From Pomacea canaliculata (taxonomy: Eukaryota; Mollusca; Gastropoda; Architaenioglossa; Ampullariidae): a DNA stretch of 64,000 nucleotides. The notes under the pieces were generated by a model. The model ran no database searches. It was not told where the DNA came from and saw only the letters and a list, made by a program, of their open reading frames with translations. The stretch covers positions 43,998,296 through 44,062,295 of the forward strand of contig NC_037590.1 in assembly GCF_003073045.1 (NCBI RefSeq). Direction: 5' to 3'. Positions 1 through 12,000 of this stretch are shown here, one piece after another; position 1 is the first letter of the stretch, and the number at the start of each line of letters is the position of its first letter. A program made the translations under genes and the position numbers.

Positions 1-3000
1 TCATCGAGAGCGCCATCGAATTCGTGAGGAAGTGGGGATTCGATGGCCTTGACGTGGACTGGGAATATCCAGCCAACAGGGGCAGTCCCCCCGAAGATCG
101 GGACAACTTTACATTTTTGATTAAAGTAAGCAAAGTTGACTGGACAGTGCAAAGGTCTTTACACAGGTTCCTTCTCTTACTTCCTTCCTTCTCTCCCTGA
201 CAGCGACATTCAACACATCACAACTATACTCAGATACGTAGTGAGAACTATGGTCACCCTCGGTTAGGTCAAAAATACTGTACAATGATTCTTCCGCTGA
301 ATACTTAAAACGTCTGTTCAAAATAAATCTCAGCTTATATGAAAATATGTATACATGTACATGCATATCTAAGTGTACATGCGTTCGCGCATGTGTTACA
401 TGGATAAGTCTGTGTATGTCTCCTGCTACATAATAATGTATATTGAATTAGCTGTAGAGCTGATGTGTGTGCGCGCGCGTGTGTGCGTTTGTGTGTTTGT
501 GTGTTTGTCCTTAACAGGAGCTGCGTGCGGCATTCGAGAGTGAATCTTTGAGCACAGGTCGCCCCCGCCTCCTGCTGTCAGCTGCTGTTGGTGCCGGCAA
601 GAGCAAGATCGACACCGCCTACAACATCCCGGCCCTCATGCTGTAAGTCATCATGAGTCAGTATACTGTGTGTGGTTCATCATGTCTAGAGTGTAGAATG
701 TGAAATACCATTTCTACCTGTAACCTCCCAGTGAAAGCTTTGGAAGAGCGACAATCCATTCCAAACCCACTATGACCAGGAAGACAAACATTCTGAACAC
801 GACCGCCTTTCACACCTGGCTGCTGCCAGAACACTCACAAACAAAGTTGCGCACCTGTTGTTGCTCTTGCTGTCGGATGAATATTTTTATTTCCCGGTAT
901 TATGTTGTCTGGACACGTGGGACTTGGTTTTCTCAGATACTTGGACTTTGCAAGCATCATGTCCTATGACCTGCACGGCGCCTGGGAGACCCACACAGGT
1001 CATCACACAGCACTGTTCCCCAGAAGTGACGAAACTGGCGATGACCGATACCTGAATGTGGTCAGTATAATCTGCAAGTTTATCACAAAACAGCAGGTGC
1101 TAGCATCCTTAAGGCGTGTATCTTCGTGTCACTCTTCTTACCCGCAACGGGAATAATCAACTTTGAAATTAGAGGCTGTAATTTAAATTACTCGGTTACA
1201 ATTAATACAACAGAACTAAGTAGTTAAACTACAGACGCTGCTCAAGACAGTCGTTGTCGTTTGCAGGACTTCGCAGTCAACTACTGGGTGCAGCTCGGCG
1301 CCCCCAAGGAGAAGCTGAACGTTGGCCTTTCCACCTACTGGAGAACCTTCACCTTGTCCTCCACCTCCCAGACCGGTCTGGGGGTTCCAGTCTCGGCCAG
1401 AAACGGAGGGTGCACAGACAGGCGAAAAAGAGCGTCCTGGCCTACTACGAAGTGATCCTCTCCCTTTGTCATCGACGACGTGTAGAGTGATGAATGTTTA
1501 CTCTGTTGGGGAATGGGAGATAATTTCTTGGTGTCAGTTAGGAGAGTAATGTCCCTTACCCTAAGTGGAATCCAGAAGCTGGTTTCTGGTTTGTCTCGTC
1601 CCTTGGTCTTTTGACGACTTTGGCTCTATGTTGGCCTTCTGTTGAGTTTTCTTCTGCGTCGTATACCTGTGCTTTTATTTGTAAGTATGCCAGCTCCAAG
1701 TAGTTTTTTCACAAAAACACGAGCTTTTTACATTTGGTGATTTACTTGTTCCCCTTCTCTACGTTGATAGAATTGTTTGTGATTTAGTGACTTCATTGTC
1801 ATCTGCGGACTTTGTGATTCGTTGCTACAGTTTGTGCTTATGTGTTAGAGTACAGCTCTCGTGTACACGGCTGTAGGTCCGATAAAAGTGTGTTTATTTT
1901 GTCTCTTGCTTCACGGACTTACTCCACTCTTTGCTGCTTCGAGTAACTTACATTTGCTTGGTTCCAGAAATTGACGAACTGGTGCTCTATATTTATCATT
2001 GTTGTATTGTGTTTTGTGCCCGCACATCATCATCATCATCACCACCACCACCACCACACCACCGCTATTATCAGTTAAATTAATCTGTTGAAAAAATTGT
2101 CCTGTTTACACATAAGGCAAGATGTATGAGCTTGTCACTCTAGTCTCGACTGCCATGTTTCTCTCTCTCAGGTGTGCGACATGCTGAGCAGTGGAGGCCA
2201 GAACACCAAGACCGTGAGCAGTTTGTCCCTTACGTCACCAAAGGTGACCAGTGGGCCGGCGGTGATGACGTCGCCAGCATCACCACGAAGGTGAGCAACT
2301 TTGAACTTCGACTGTTGCCCCAGTTTGTAGCAGGTGTAATCCACGCTTGCTGCTTTAAATTAACGACACAATTTAATTGTTGATAGTAAATTAATATTTT
2401 TGCAACACAACATCTACCTGACCATTACCTCGTCCATCGTCTTTAGTTTAGACGGCCATACCCAGGGTTGTCCATGGGACATATTTTTCTATCCCATCCC
2501 AGCCCGTCCCATGGCAATTTATGCCTGTTCCATCCCATCCCATCCCATCCCACGGGACGTTTCTCATGGGATTCCCATGGTAATAAACAATCCTATGGAC
2601 AACACTGAAAACCACTTTCGGCTTTTGTTCTATAATTCCTGCTACTTCACATACAATAGATGATTCAGAGGAAAGATTTAAATCCTTGATGAATGAATTA
2701 AAGTAAATTTATTTTGCAATATCAAGTATCGACTACCATGGGAAATACAAATGTGTGCTGTCCCATCCCATCCCATCCCATGGGACGTTTCCCATGGGAT
2801 TCCCATGGGATTCCCATTCCTATGGACAACACTGGCCATACCCCGGTGTTAATCTTGTATACTTGCCAGTGAGTCGCCATGTATCCCGGGTGGTGCAGAC
2901 CAGTTGTACATCGTCGGTCTAGTGTCATCACACACGTGTCACCCACACCTGCTCACTGTGACCACCACGATGTCCCAGAGGCTTGGTTCTTCCATATTTA

Positions 3001-6000
3001 TATGTGACCTGTCATGTCTGTTTGTGTAGACCTGCTATGTCAAGCAACACGGGTTTGGTGGTGTCATGGTGTGGACACCAGATGATGACGACTTCTCGGG
3101 TACCAGCTGTCCAGAAGGAAAATACCCTCTGATGACCGCCATCATCAAGGAACTCAACAACCCATCCTTCGCAAACTGTCCTGGGTAAAACATTCATTTT
3201 TGTTTGTTTGTTGGTTTGTTTGCACATTCCAGTTCTTGTTTTTATTTTTGGTACGTTTATTTGTTCATTTGTTTATTTGCGTTTTGTTGTGTGATGTTTT
3301 TATTTTGGTTCGTTTGCTCGCTTATTTATCATTGGTTGTTTGTTCTTTCTTTGTTTATTACACATTGCGAATACAGGATATAAAAAATATATATTGCTAT
3401 CTTGTTTTTACTGTGGGAACTGTTACTGAGATGACCACTGGGGAGAAACAACATTGCTAGTTAATTCTTTTGAGCAGTTAAAGCGAGGAGAGAAGGGAGA
3501 GGGGCTAGGAGGACATTGAGGCTGAGAAAGAGTAAGAATAGACAGAAACAGAGAAACAAGCAAAGAAAATAAGAAGAAAAAACAGTCAAGAACAGGAGTA
3601 AACTTTAGGATTTATAGCTAACAGATTGATTGTTGTTGTTGTTGTTCTCAGAGTCATACCGCCAACAGACAAAGTACCGACAAGACCAACACGTAAGTAT
3701 CGTCCTGTTTTCTTCCAGTCCGAGGCTTTCAACATCGCCAACAGCAAAACATAGTTTTCCTCCACACCCGCCTCATGGCTATAAATCAGACACAAATTAA
3801 TTGTACTTTTTGTTACATTAATCCTCATTTCTTTTTTTCAGTGCCAGCAGGTTTGACAACTTTAGTACAAATTGTTAAACTGATGTGACAAAAATATTTT
3901 ATCTTAAAAAATCAGCTGGTACTTCAGACACTAAGATTTTGTTGCAAATGATAGAAACAGGACAAAGCAGCAATCCTTCAGCTGGACAGGTTGATATAAA
4001 TTAAATTCATGTTCAGTCAAGCTTTCCTACACCACAAGATGATCACAGTCTGAGTAGTCATATGTTTATGTTTCTTTTGTACCACAGGTAGGTAAAACAC
4101 AGGTAAACACAGTAAAACAAACTCGAACATAGATGCAAAGTTGAAGTAATTTTTAAAATTATTGTACAAATGTACAGTATGCTATAGTATTGACTAATCT
4201 ATCAGTTCACACATCAGTTATGGCTCTCGCTAACTTATCATCTAACACATGGCTTTTGTGTGCATTACAGAAGGTATACCCATATGGACGCCGGTCCATA
4301 CCCAACGGCCTTCACATCACAGTAAGTGTGTGTGAGAGAGAGAGAAAGATCAAAAGAGAACAAGACCACGTTCATAGTTCTATTTAATTCCAAACAAAAA
4401 AAAAAAGAATTTACACTGCCAAACGCAAAGGAACTGTAATCCCCATCTTGTGAACTGACAATTCGAAATTTCATTTCATCTCGCACACCGCAACAATACT
4501 GGGGAAAAACCCACAGCACAGTCAAAAATCCAAACAACAGTTTCTCTACACACCACAGTTCTTACACACCTTTACTGTTTCTATCTCTTTCAATAATTAG
4601 CCGAGGGCTGGTTGATGAAACTGCTGATGAACTGATAATTGATGAGACTGACGACAGAAGCTGATGCCAAGCTCTACTGAACAGGTGTTCAAAGACTCAC
4701 AACTAAGTTGTGAAGTCGTCGCCGTGGACTGTGTCCCTTAAACTACACATAAATTTCAAAACAAAAATGCTGCCTCTAGGGTTGACATAGTTACCTCTGG
4801 TGTACTAAGATGTAGGCACCACCTTGTGGGATGGGCGACCTTCGAGTCATTCTCTTGGCCCGATGGGTCCTCTCCTCCACTGACGATTCTGTCCGCTTCC
4901 TTGTAGCTGCTTCCTCAAGATGGAGGCACAGCTCCTCTCCTTGACCACGTAGCTCGTTCTGTGTTGCAATGCTTCATAAACTTGTTAAATATTTTTGCAG
5001 CACATCTATGAAGTAGACTATTTTTTCTTGCATCAACTTGCACAATGGCTTCTATCCGATCCTCTTCACTGCGACCAGTACTTCGCCTGTGTCAGCCAGG
5101 TCAGTTTTCTCATCTTGTGATTCCTTACTCCATGTATACGACTTTGGCCACAAAAAGGATTACATAGAAGTGGAGGATATAAATTACACTTTTAAGATGA
5201 GGAGAAATTATTTAGAGAAGTAAAAGTAAAAGAAAATGACGAAGAAAGGTAACAAAGGAGAGAATGGAAACAGAAGGATAAAGAAAAAAAAACCAGATTG
5301 AAGTAAGAAAACCAAAGAATAAACGACAGGACGAAAATAAAGCATCGAAGTATTTTACTGGCAGACTAAAGGAATGTGTGGCAGAAAACTCACATGGAAT
5401 GAGTAAAGGTAAACGGTGACCTTTCTGTACTCAGGTCGCCTACGGGGTGAAATGCGAACAGGGCAAGAGATACAACAGAGACAAACAGGACTGTGTGGTG
5501 TCAGTTGGTGACTGTCCTAGCAGCAGGCAACCACCTACCATTCCGCCTTCAACCTCTCCGATTGGTATCTATCCACCCGTGTGTGTGTGAGAGAGAGAAA
5601 GAGAGTAGATATGTTCACAAATGCTGTTGCGAAGTGTATATTGATGTCTAGAGTTTCTTGGTGCATGTGTGTACAGAAGTTAAGTACAACTAGTCTTGAC
5701 ATAGAGTCATTACTAAATTATATTCATAGAAGTTTTAAGATGTTCTGTAGTTGCTCTGATAAATGTTCACACTTTTGCTGAGGTATGATCTTGAAGAAAT
5801 AAAGAATCAAGTCGATCGATCAATCAATATATATATATCGTTTTCTTTTCTCTTCTTCTATCTTCCTCTGTCTGCCTGTCAAGACATGATGGCTAACGTT
5901 GAATCTGTCAGGCGAAATGAACATTGCCTGTTTGTTTGCTTTAAATGCAGAAGCACTTCTGTTCGTCGAGGGGCGGATGGCGTGTACAGATACCCGAGCG

Positions 6001-6134
6001 ACTGCAACACGTACATCCAGTGTGTGTCGGGTGTGTAGCCTACCCGAAACAGCTACCGGGGTCTGGTGTTTTAGCGAGTCGATGATGACGTGTGAGAATC
6101 CGATAATGTTCCGGAGTGCTACTACCAGGGGTGA
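1..6134 (+). CDS. Chitinase gene A, GH18 plus two CBM14, contig 1 copy, 5' truncated by the window
   Basis: This is the second copy of gene A, entering in the middle of its third exon. Exons seen: 1-125 (motif [17 protein letters not shown] with the catalytic Glu), 518-642, 937-1060 (MSYDLHG of strand beta-6), 1267-1451, 2172-2290, 3030-3184 ([12 protein letters not shown]), linker exons 3652-3692 and 4271-4321, first CBM14 split over 5001-5099 and 5435-5564, and second CBM14 at 5951-6134 with a TGA stop. Each internal exon starts after AG and ends before GT. Several exons differ by one or two bases from the expected length (1267-1451 is 185 instead of 186, 2172-2290 is 119 instead of 120, 5001-5099 is 99 instead of 104). 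I read these as consensus errors, not gene death, because the partner copy has different indels. The signal peptide and first barrel strands lie before base 1. Confidence 0.85.
465..505. repeat. GT/GC dinucleotide microsatellite in intron 3 of gene A
   Basis: A run of alternating tg and gc dinucleotides sits about 15-50 bases before the exon 4 acceptor. The same run is at about 20060-20105 in the partner copy with a slightly different length. Confidence 0.8.
2463..2834. mobile_element. Non-autonomous hAT-type MITE inserted in intron 7 of gene A
   Basis: The element is 372 bp and is flanked by an exact 8-bp target duplication gccatacc (2455-2462 and 2835-2842). Its ends are inverted repeats CAGNGTTGTCCATNGGA (2 mismatches in about 17). 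An 8-bp duplication with ends starting CAG is the signature of the hAT superfamily. The partner copy at about 22070-22085 has the uninterrupted empty site with a single gccatacc. No transposase reading frame is present. The interior is rich in cccat / catgggat units, and about 75 bp of the 3' end is duplicated internally (about 2533-2607 and 2761-2834), so a second ACAACACTG end lies inside the element. Confidence 0.85.
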
Positions 6135-6268
6135 TGACCCGCCCATCGTCTCACTGAGTCCGCCCCAGGTCCCCGTCACATCCACACCTGGTGACACCTG
6201 GCTATGTGCCGGTTGTACGACACGGCGTGTGCCGGACTTTCTAAACTCCCTTTTGAAGTGTGAATCAC

Positions 6269-6274
6269 AATAAA
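6269..6274 (+). terminator. Polyadenylation signal of gene A, contig 1 copy
   Basis: AATAAA lies about 135 bases after the stop codon. It is conserved in the partner copy. Confidence 0.7.
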
Positions 6275-6781
6275 GAAACTTGTCTATCATGCTTTCATTT
6301 GAAATTTCGAACACGGACTGACTCCCAGAATAAATGTAAAATGTAGTGTAGGCGAGAGAGAACTACCCAGCCGCACACACACATACTCTCTCTCTCACAC
6401 ACAACACTCACACATCACATACTCTCTCACACCACACATAATTACTTTTTCAAAGTACATGTTTCCTATTTTTAAGTCGTAATAATCACATGTCACGATT
6501 CGATGAAAATAAGTATTTCCGTTCTTTCAGAACTGTTCTTGATAAATCCATTTAACTAGGGTACACGGGTACACCCACCACCAGCATGCGCCATCTCGAC
6601 CCCCCGTTATCAAGCAGCCAGTACACAATGACGAGACACACGAGACAGTGTGGTTGTTGCCTTATCAGTCACGTGACAAATGTGTTTTTACGGCTTCAGA
6701 AAAGAAGAGACTAATCTATATTCTTATTTGTTCATGTGCGAGTGTGTGTGACAGACCCAGAGACAGAGAGAGAGCGAGCTT

Positions 6782-6930
6782 ACTGGCACAACACTGACAC
6801 ACCAGTGATCCAACTGACACAACACTGACACAACACTGACACAACACTGACACAACGCTGACACAACACTGACACAACACTGACACAACACTGGCAACGC
6901 TGACACATGACGCTGACACAACACTGGCAT
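6782..6930. repeat. 11-bp minisatellite between genes A and B, contig 1 copy
   Basis: Tandem copies of actgacacaac with single-base variants (cgctgac, ctggcac). The long Cys/Val-rich open frames on the minus strand here are produced by the repeat alone and are not genes. Confidence 0.9.
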
Positions 6931-7383
6931 TTCAGACACACTGACAACACTGGCAATGTTTTGGCATCAGATTGCATACTAGTAGGTAACAGCGGAAACC
7001 CATCTAGCGAACCAGTCATCTAAGCTTTCAATCATCCATTCAAACAAACAGGCCAGTCAAACCCAACCTCAATCAGCAAAACAATCCCAACCAACCAATA
7101 AGCCATCTCATCCATAGATAGCCATCCTCATCCATAGATTGATCACTTAATGAATAATTAGTTCATACAGCATCGCCAACATTGTGAGAGGCGATGTCCA
7201 AACAAACTTCAAGTCAGCTGAGAAAGCCATGTTCCTTCGTCCTCCGAGTCGTTGGGACCCAAGAGTCTGGATACAAGTATCCATAAATTGTAATGTCCTG
7301 TCATAATAATGGACAAAATTGCACAACTATCTTTTCCCTTGTACTATCAAGGTTAGTCTTCCGCCGGAGGTGGACATCAGATT

Positions 7384-7486
7384 GTTAGGTACTAACATCT
7401 CATTCCATTGTTAGTTACTAACATCTCATTCCATTGTTAGTTACTAACATCTCATTCCATTGTTAGTTACTAACATCTCATTCCAT
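7384..7486. repeat. 26-bp tandem repeat, four copies
   Basis: Four units of gttagttactaacatctcattccatt, the first with one mismatch. The partner copy at 26555 has three units. The first 13 bases of the unit form a near-palindrome. Confidence 0.9.
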
Positions 7487-7798
7487 CAATGGCTTTGAGG
7501 TGAGCATGCGTGGAAGCCATGTCGAAGGTGTGTTGTGACTGTTGCATGAGAAAGTCAAAGCTGCTCCTGACGAGGCTCTTCGTGGACGCAGGTTTCGCTG
7601 CAACGTGATAAACATCGCGCAATCTGCTCAGCTCCCATGCATGCTTTCGTCTGACTGCCACTGAAAGCTGTCTACAAAATTGTGGATCCAAGGGGGTCTT
7701 GTTAATGGTGCACCTGACTTCAGATCGTACGTATCACACTGCTCAGCCTTTGACGGATGCATTAACATATTTGTCGAAAAATAATCAGAAAACGAAAG

Positions 7799-8258
7799 TT
7801 TTTGCCTATCACTTAGACTCAGAAGAGCACCAATGATTTTTGTAAAATTTCCGGGATTTAAAAAAATATTTAGCCCCCCCTCCCCCCATGGAAACACATC
7901 TTTAGAAGACCATGACTTCTAGGCAAAAATACTTGTTGTTAACATTTTATCTGATTCAACTTTATGGATGGCACAGATTTGCAATCATAGTATACTATTT
8001 CTAATGACAATGACTAAAGAAAAATATAGAAATACGTGACACTGTGAGTGTGTAAGACTATGTTCCCATTAGAGTAAAGGCTTTTATTTAGTGTTATTTT
8101 GCCTATTTTGACAATAATTCATCATAATTTTGTTCGATTTGTTGGTTGCTGGCATTTGTTTCAATTTCTTGTTATAGAAGTAATTATAGTTTGTACATTT
8201 ATATTTTCTCTGTTTGAGTTGATTAGTTTTTTTAAGGGCTGTATTACGATTGTGTTGA
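7799..8258. repeat. 460-bp tandem duplication, unit 1
   Basis: This unit is followed directly by a second, clearly diverged copy. It begins tttttgcctatcacttag and ends in gattgtgttgatg. The partner copy has a single unit (about 26940-27400) that resembles unit 1 for most of its length. No protein-coding frame is supported in it. Confidence 0.85.
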
Positions 8259-8726
8259 TGTTTTTGCCTGTCAGTTAGAAGTACAGAAGACAAAATGATT
8301 TTATAGAATTTACGTGGAATTTAAAAAAAAAACAATATTTTTGACCTTTCCCACCCCATGGAAACACATCTTTGGAAGACCATGACTTCTGGGCAGAAAA
8401 TACGTGTTTTAATATTTTTTAACATTGTTTATCCGATTTAACTTTATGGGGGCACAGATATGCCATCATCGTAGCACTCTTTCTAATACACTGGTATAAA
8501 GAAAAATAGAAATACATAGACACTGGTTTTTAAGACTAGCAGTATCATTAGAGTAAAGGCTTATTTAGTGTTATTTGCCTAGTGACATAAATGCCATAAA
8601 TGTTGTTGGATTTGTTGGTTGGTTGGCTGGCTTTTTGTTTCATTTGCTTGTTTATAGAAGATAGGTTGTACTTTTATATTTTCTATGTGTTGATTAGTTT
8701 TTTCGAAGGCTCTATTACGATGTGCT
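8259..8726. repeat. 460-bp tandem duplication, unit 2
   Basis: This second unit begins tttttgcctgtcagttag. It is visibly more different from unit 1 than contig 1 is from contig 2, so the duplication predates the split of the two copies. Confidence 0.85.
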
Positions 8727-8924
8727 GATGCTTTTGGAAGAGACAAAAGCATGAAACCATTGCGGAGCAAAATGTCTGCACTTACTATCATAAGTTCCTT
8801 ACGTAAGCGAAGAGTAACAAGCAGAACCGTTCAGCAACCAATCTGTTCGTCGGTGGTCTGGGGCCTGCCTGGCCACACCAAATCTTATCTCACCGTCATA
8901 TCTGCATGAAGGATGTGTTCTGGG

Positions 8925-8962
8925 TGTGTGTGGTGTGTGTGTGTGTGGTGTGGTGTGTGTTT
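8925..8962. repeat. GT microsatellite upstream of gene B, contig 1 copy
   Basis: An interrupted GT run about 100 bases upstream of the first coding exon. It is longer and purer in the partner copy. Confidence 0.8.
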
Positions 8963-9060
8963 GTATCTTGTGTTCGCGTTCTCAACCCATCATGAAAATG
9001 CTAAATATCACGTGCTGGTTGCCACAGGACAAACTATTTTTTCATTTGATGTCGTAGGAG

Positions 9061-12000
9061 ATGTAATAAAGAGGCTTTCCTGCGTCGCATCTGTGGCCCG
9101 TGGGCTGCTCTGCGCACACCAGCAGCATGGTGAAGTTTTCAGTGCGAAAATTAAACGTTCTAATAGTCTCTACTTGAATCCATGTTCTTCTAGCTCTTTG
9201 TCCTCTCAATGAGTAAATGCCCCAGCTCGTTGATCGCGCTCTGCTTTCATCTCTAAACAACTTTCCCGACCCTTTCTCAGCTCGCTTCGGCCGTGTGTTA
9301 CTACACCAACTGGGCGCAGTACCGCCCCGGCAAAGGACTTTAACTTATTGCCAGAAAATGTGGATCCTTCATGTGCACCTCACTAATCTTACGCCTTCCT
9401 TCTCAGCGTTGACGAGCCAGGGGAGGATCGAAACCTTATGAAGTGGGACACGACGAGTCGAGCGAGTAGGCCAGTGGTCAGCTGGCATGTAGGTTGTTCT
9501 TCTTCCTGGTCTGTGCTCAACATTTTTGTCTGTTAGCCTCCGTCCGTCCTGATCCTATAAATTCAAATATCAAATTTAAAATTTCTGTACATATGTCTTC
9601 GTAAAGTGTTAATTATTGTTAGTTTCCAAGATAATGATTCCGCGTTTGTTCTGTAGGTTTCTTTTAATACATAAACGGTTCACTAAACTGAAGGACCGGA
9701 ACCCAGCTCTGAAACCTTGCTGGCAGGTGGGTGGCTGGAACGTTGTCAGGACCCTTGTACGGAAATGTTACTACGCAACAGTCACGTGCTCAGTTCATTC
9801 AGAGTGCCATCACCCTTCTAAGAAATGGTCGTTCGATGGTCTGGACGTTGACTGGGCAAATACCCCGCCAACAGGGGCAGTCCCGCGGTGACCGGGTGCA
9901 CTTCAAACTCCTTGATCGTTGTAAGTGGCTTTAACATAACGATGTCTGTTGTACAGATTTTAAACATAACAAAATAACAAACATTTGTACTGATATTAAA
10001 TATAAAAGTTATATTTGACAATCTTCTCAAACCTGTCAGATTGCTATGCCTCATTTTTTTTTCCTCGTACAATCTTTTCTTCGTTTCATGTAACCTCTCT
10101 TTTGTCTAGTCATAAAAGGTCTTTGACATATTATTCAGAAGAATGTAGTCCGTCAATAATTTTTTCAGCCTGGCGAATAGTTTCGACTAATAATACTTCT
10201 ATTCTGTTTTCAAAGCTCTTAGAAGAAACAAGAAGCATTAAATAGACTGTCAAAATGTCAATGCGCGGGTCGCGCTCACCACATATATAAATATATAATG
10301 ATTGGTCGATCGCATATATGTGTAAATTGCATAAACACATACAAATACATACATGAAGTGCTCAATGACTACATATTTCTGCATAAGAAGTTTGAGTTAT
10401 AGTCTTGGAAGTAATTAAGACTGTTTCAGACATCTTGTGGCCAGCTTTTTTTTTTTTTCGTCACTACCGTCTTCTGCTCCTCCCCACAACCCGCAATGCT
10501 CATGACAGCGATCATGAACATTTCTGCATAATGTGTGTGCTCAACAGACCTGAAAAAATAATACTTTTTTGAATGATTAAATAGGAAAATACGGTAGAAG
10601 GTAAAATTGCAGTAACAGTGCATCGCGCGCCACGTTTGTGACGTTGACAGGAGATGCGCGAGGCGTTCGAGCGCTGAAGGTCTTATGTCAGGATCGTCCC
10701 CGCCTCCTGCTGACAGCTGCTGTGGCTGCAGGCAAGTCCACCATCGACACCGCCTACGAGATTACATCCGTCATTACAGTAAGTGTCACGTGACGAGATT
10801 CCGCATGGTTTCCTCACAACGACCTCCATGGTTGCCGCCGCAGCAAAACAACACCACAACAAAAAAACAACAACACCACAACAAAAAGAAAACAACACCA
10901 CAACAAAAAGAAAACAACACAACAGCAAAAAAATAAAACAACACCACGACTGTCTTGGTTCTGATGGATGGTCTTTATCTGTCTCGTTTTGTCGTGTGTT
11001 CAGACATGTGGACTTTGTAAGCATCATGGCCTACGACCTCCACGGTTCATGGGAAACCGTCACAGGTCATCACACAGCGCTGTATCGCAGAGCTGACGAA
11101 ACTGGCGATGATATATACTTGAATGTGGTGAGTCGTGTCACAAGCTTACTTGTAGATGATTACGAGTGTGTATCCCAAGAAAATGTTCATGTTAGTCTGG
11201 GTACTGTACCCGAGATCATGACAGGGTCTGACCCACTCCTCGTTTCATGCAGGACTTCGCTGTCAACTACTGGTGCAGCGCTCGGAGCCCCAAGAGAAGC
11301 TGAACATTGGTTGGCCACCTACTGGAGACCTTCACTTGTCCTCCCCCTACCAGACTGGCCTGGGGGCACAAGCCAAAGGTCCTGGCAAAGAGGGTCCTCA
11401 GACAAGGACTGAGGGTTTCCTGGCTTACTATGAAGTGAGTGTTTCTTTCAACGACGACAATGATTGTAATGGTGGCGATGACCGATGATGCATGGGCAAA
11501 GCATTCCAGGCCTGCCTAGCTTTCTTATTTTATTTTTGGTTGGAAGAGCAGGGACGTAAGTGGTAAAGGGAGTTTATTTCTGAGGTGACTAAGCACTGTA
11601 TGACTGTTATTTTCAGTGCTTGTTTGGTAAGAAATGAAGTAACACGTGTTCACAGAGGGTGTAAAATATAGTGGTTTGCCAAGCTAGCCACTCACCGGAA
11701 TGATTTCTCGCTAAGGTGTGTGACATAATGCACCAAGGAGGCCAGATGCACGAAGACCCTGAGCAGTACGTCCGCTACATTTCCAATGGCGACCAATGGG
11801 CCGGCGGCGAAGACATCGTTAGCATCACCAAGAAGGTATGCCCTTTGAACTCTCCCTGGTAGTTGGCTTTGATGATGTCATCACAGACTGTCCTTGCCGA
11901 CTCGCAACATGTCACTGCTTGTCACGTTTGTCAGCTTCGTGTATCCATGTAGACATGCTACGTCACTGCTCTGTCATGGAGTCTGGCTTCTGTTTGTGCA

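Noticed and set aside
5820-6314. 164-codon minus-strand frame opposite the last exon of gene A
   Set aside because: It is the antisense shadow of the CBM14 exon and its 3' UTR.
6716-7019. Three overlapping Cys/Val/Gln-rich minus-strand open frames
   Set aside because: They are translations of the 11-bp actgacacaac minisatellite in different frames.
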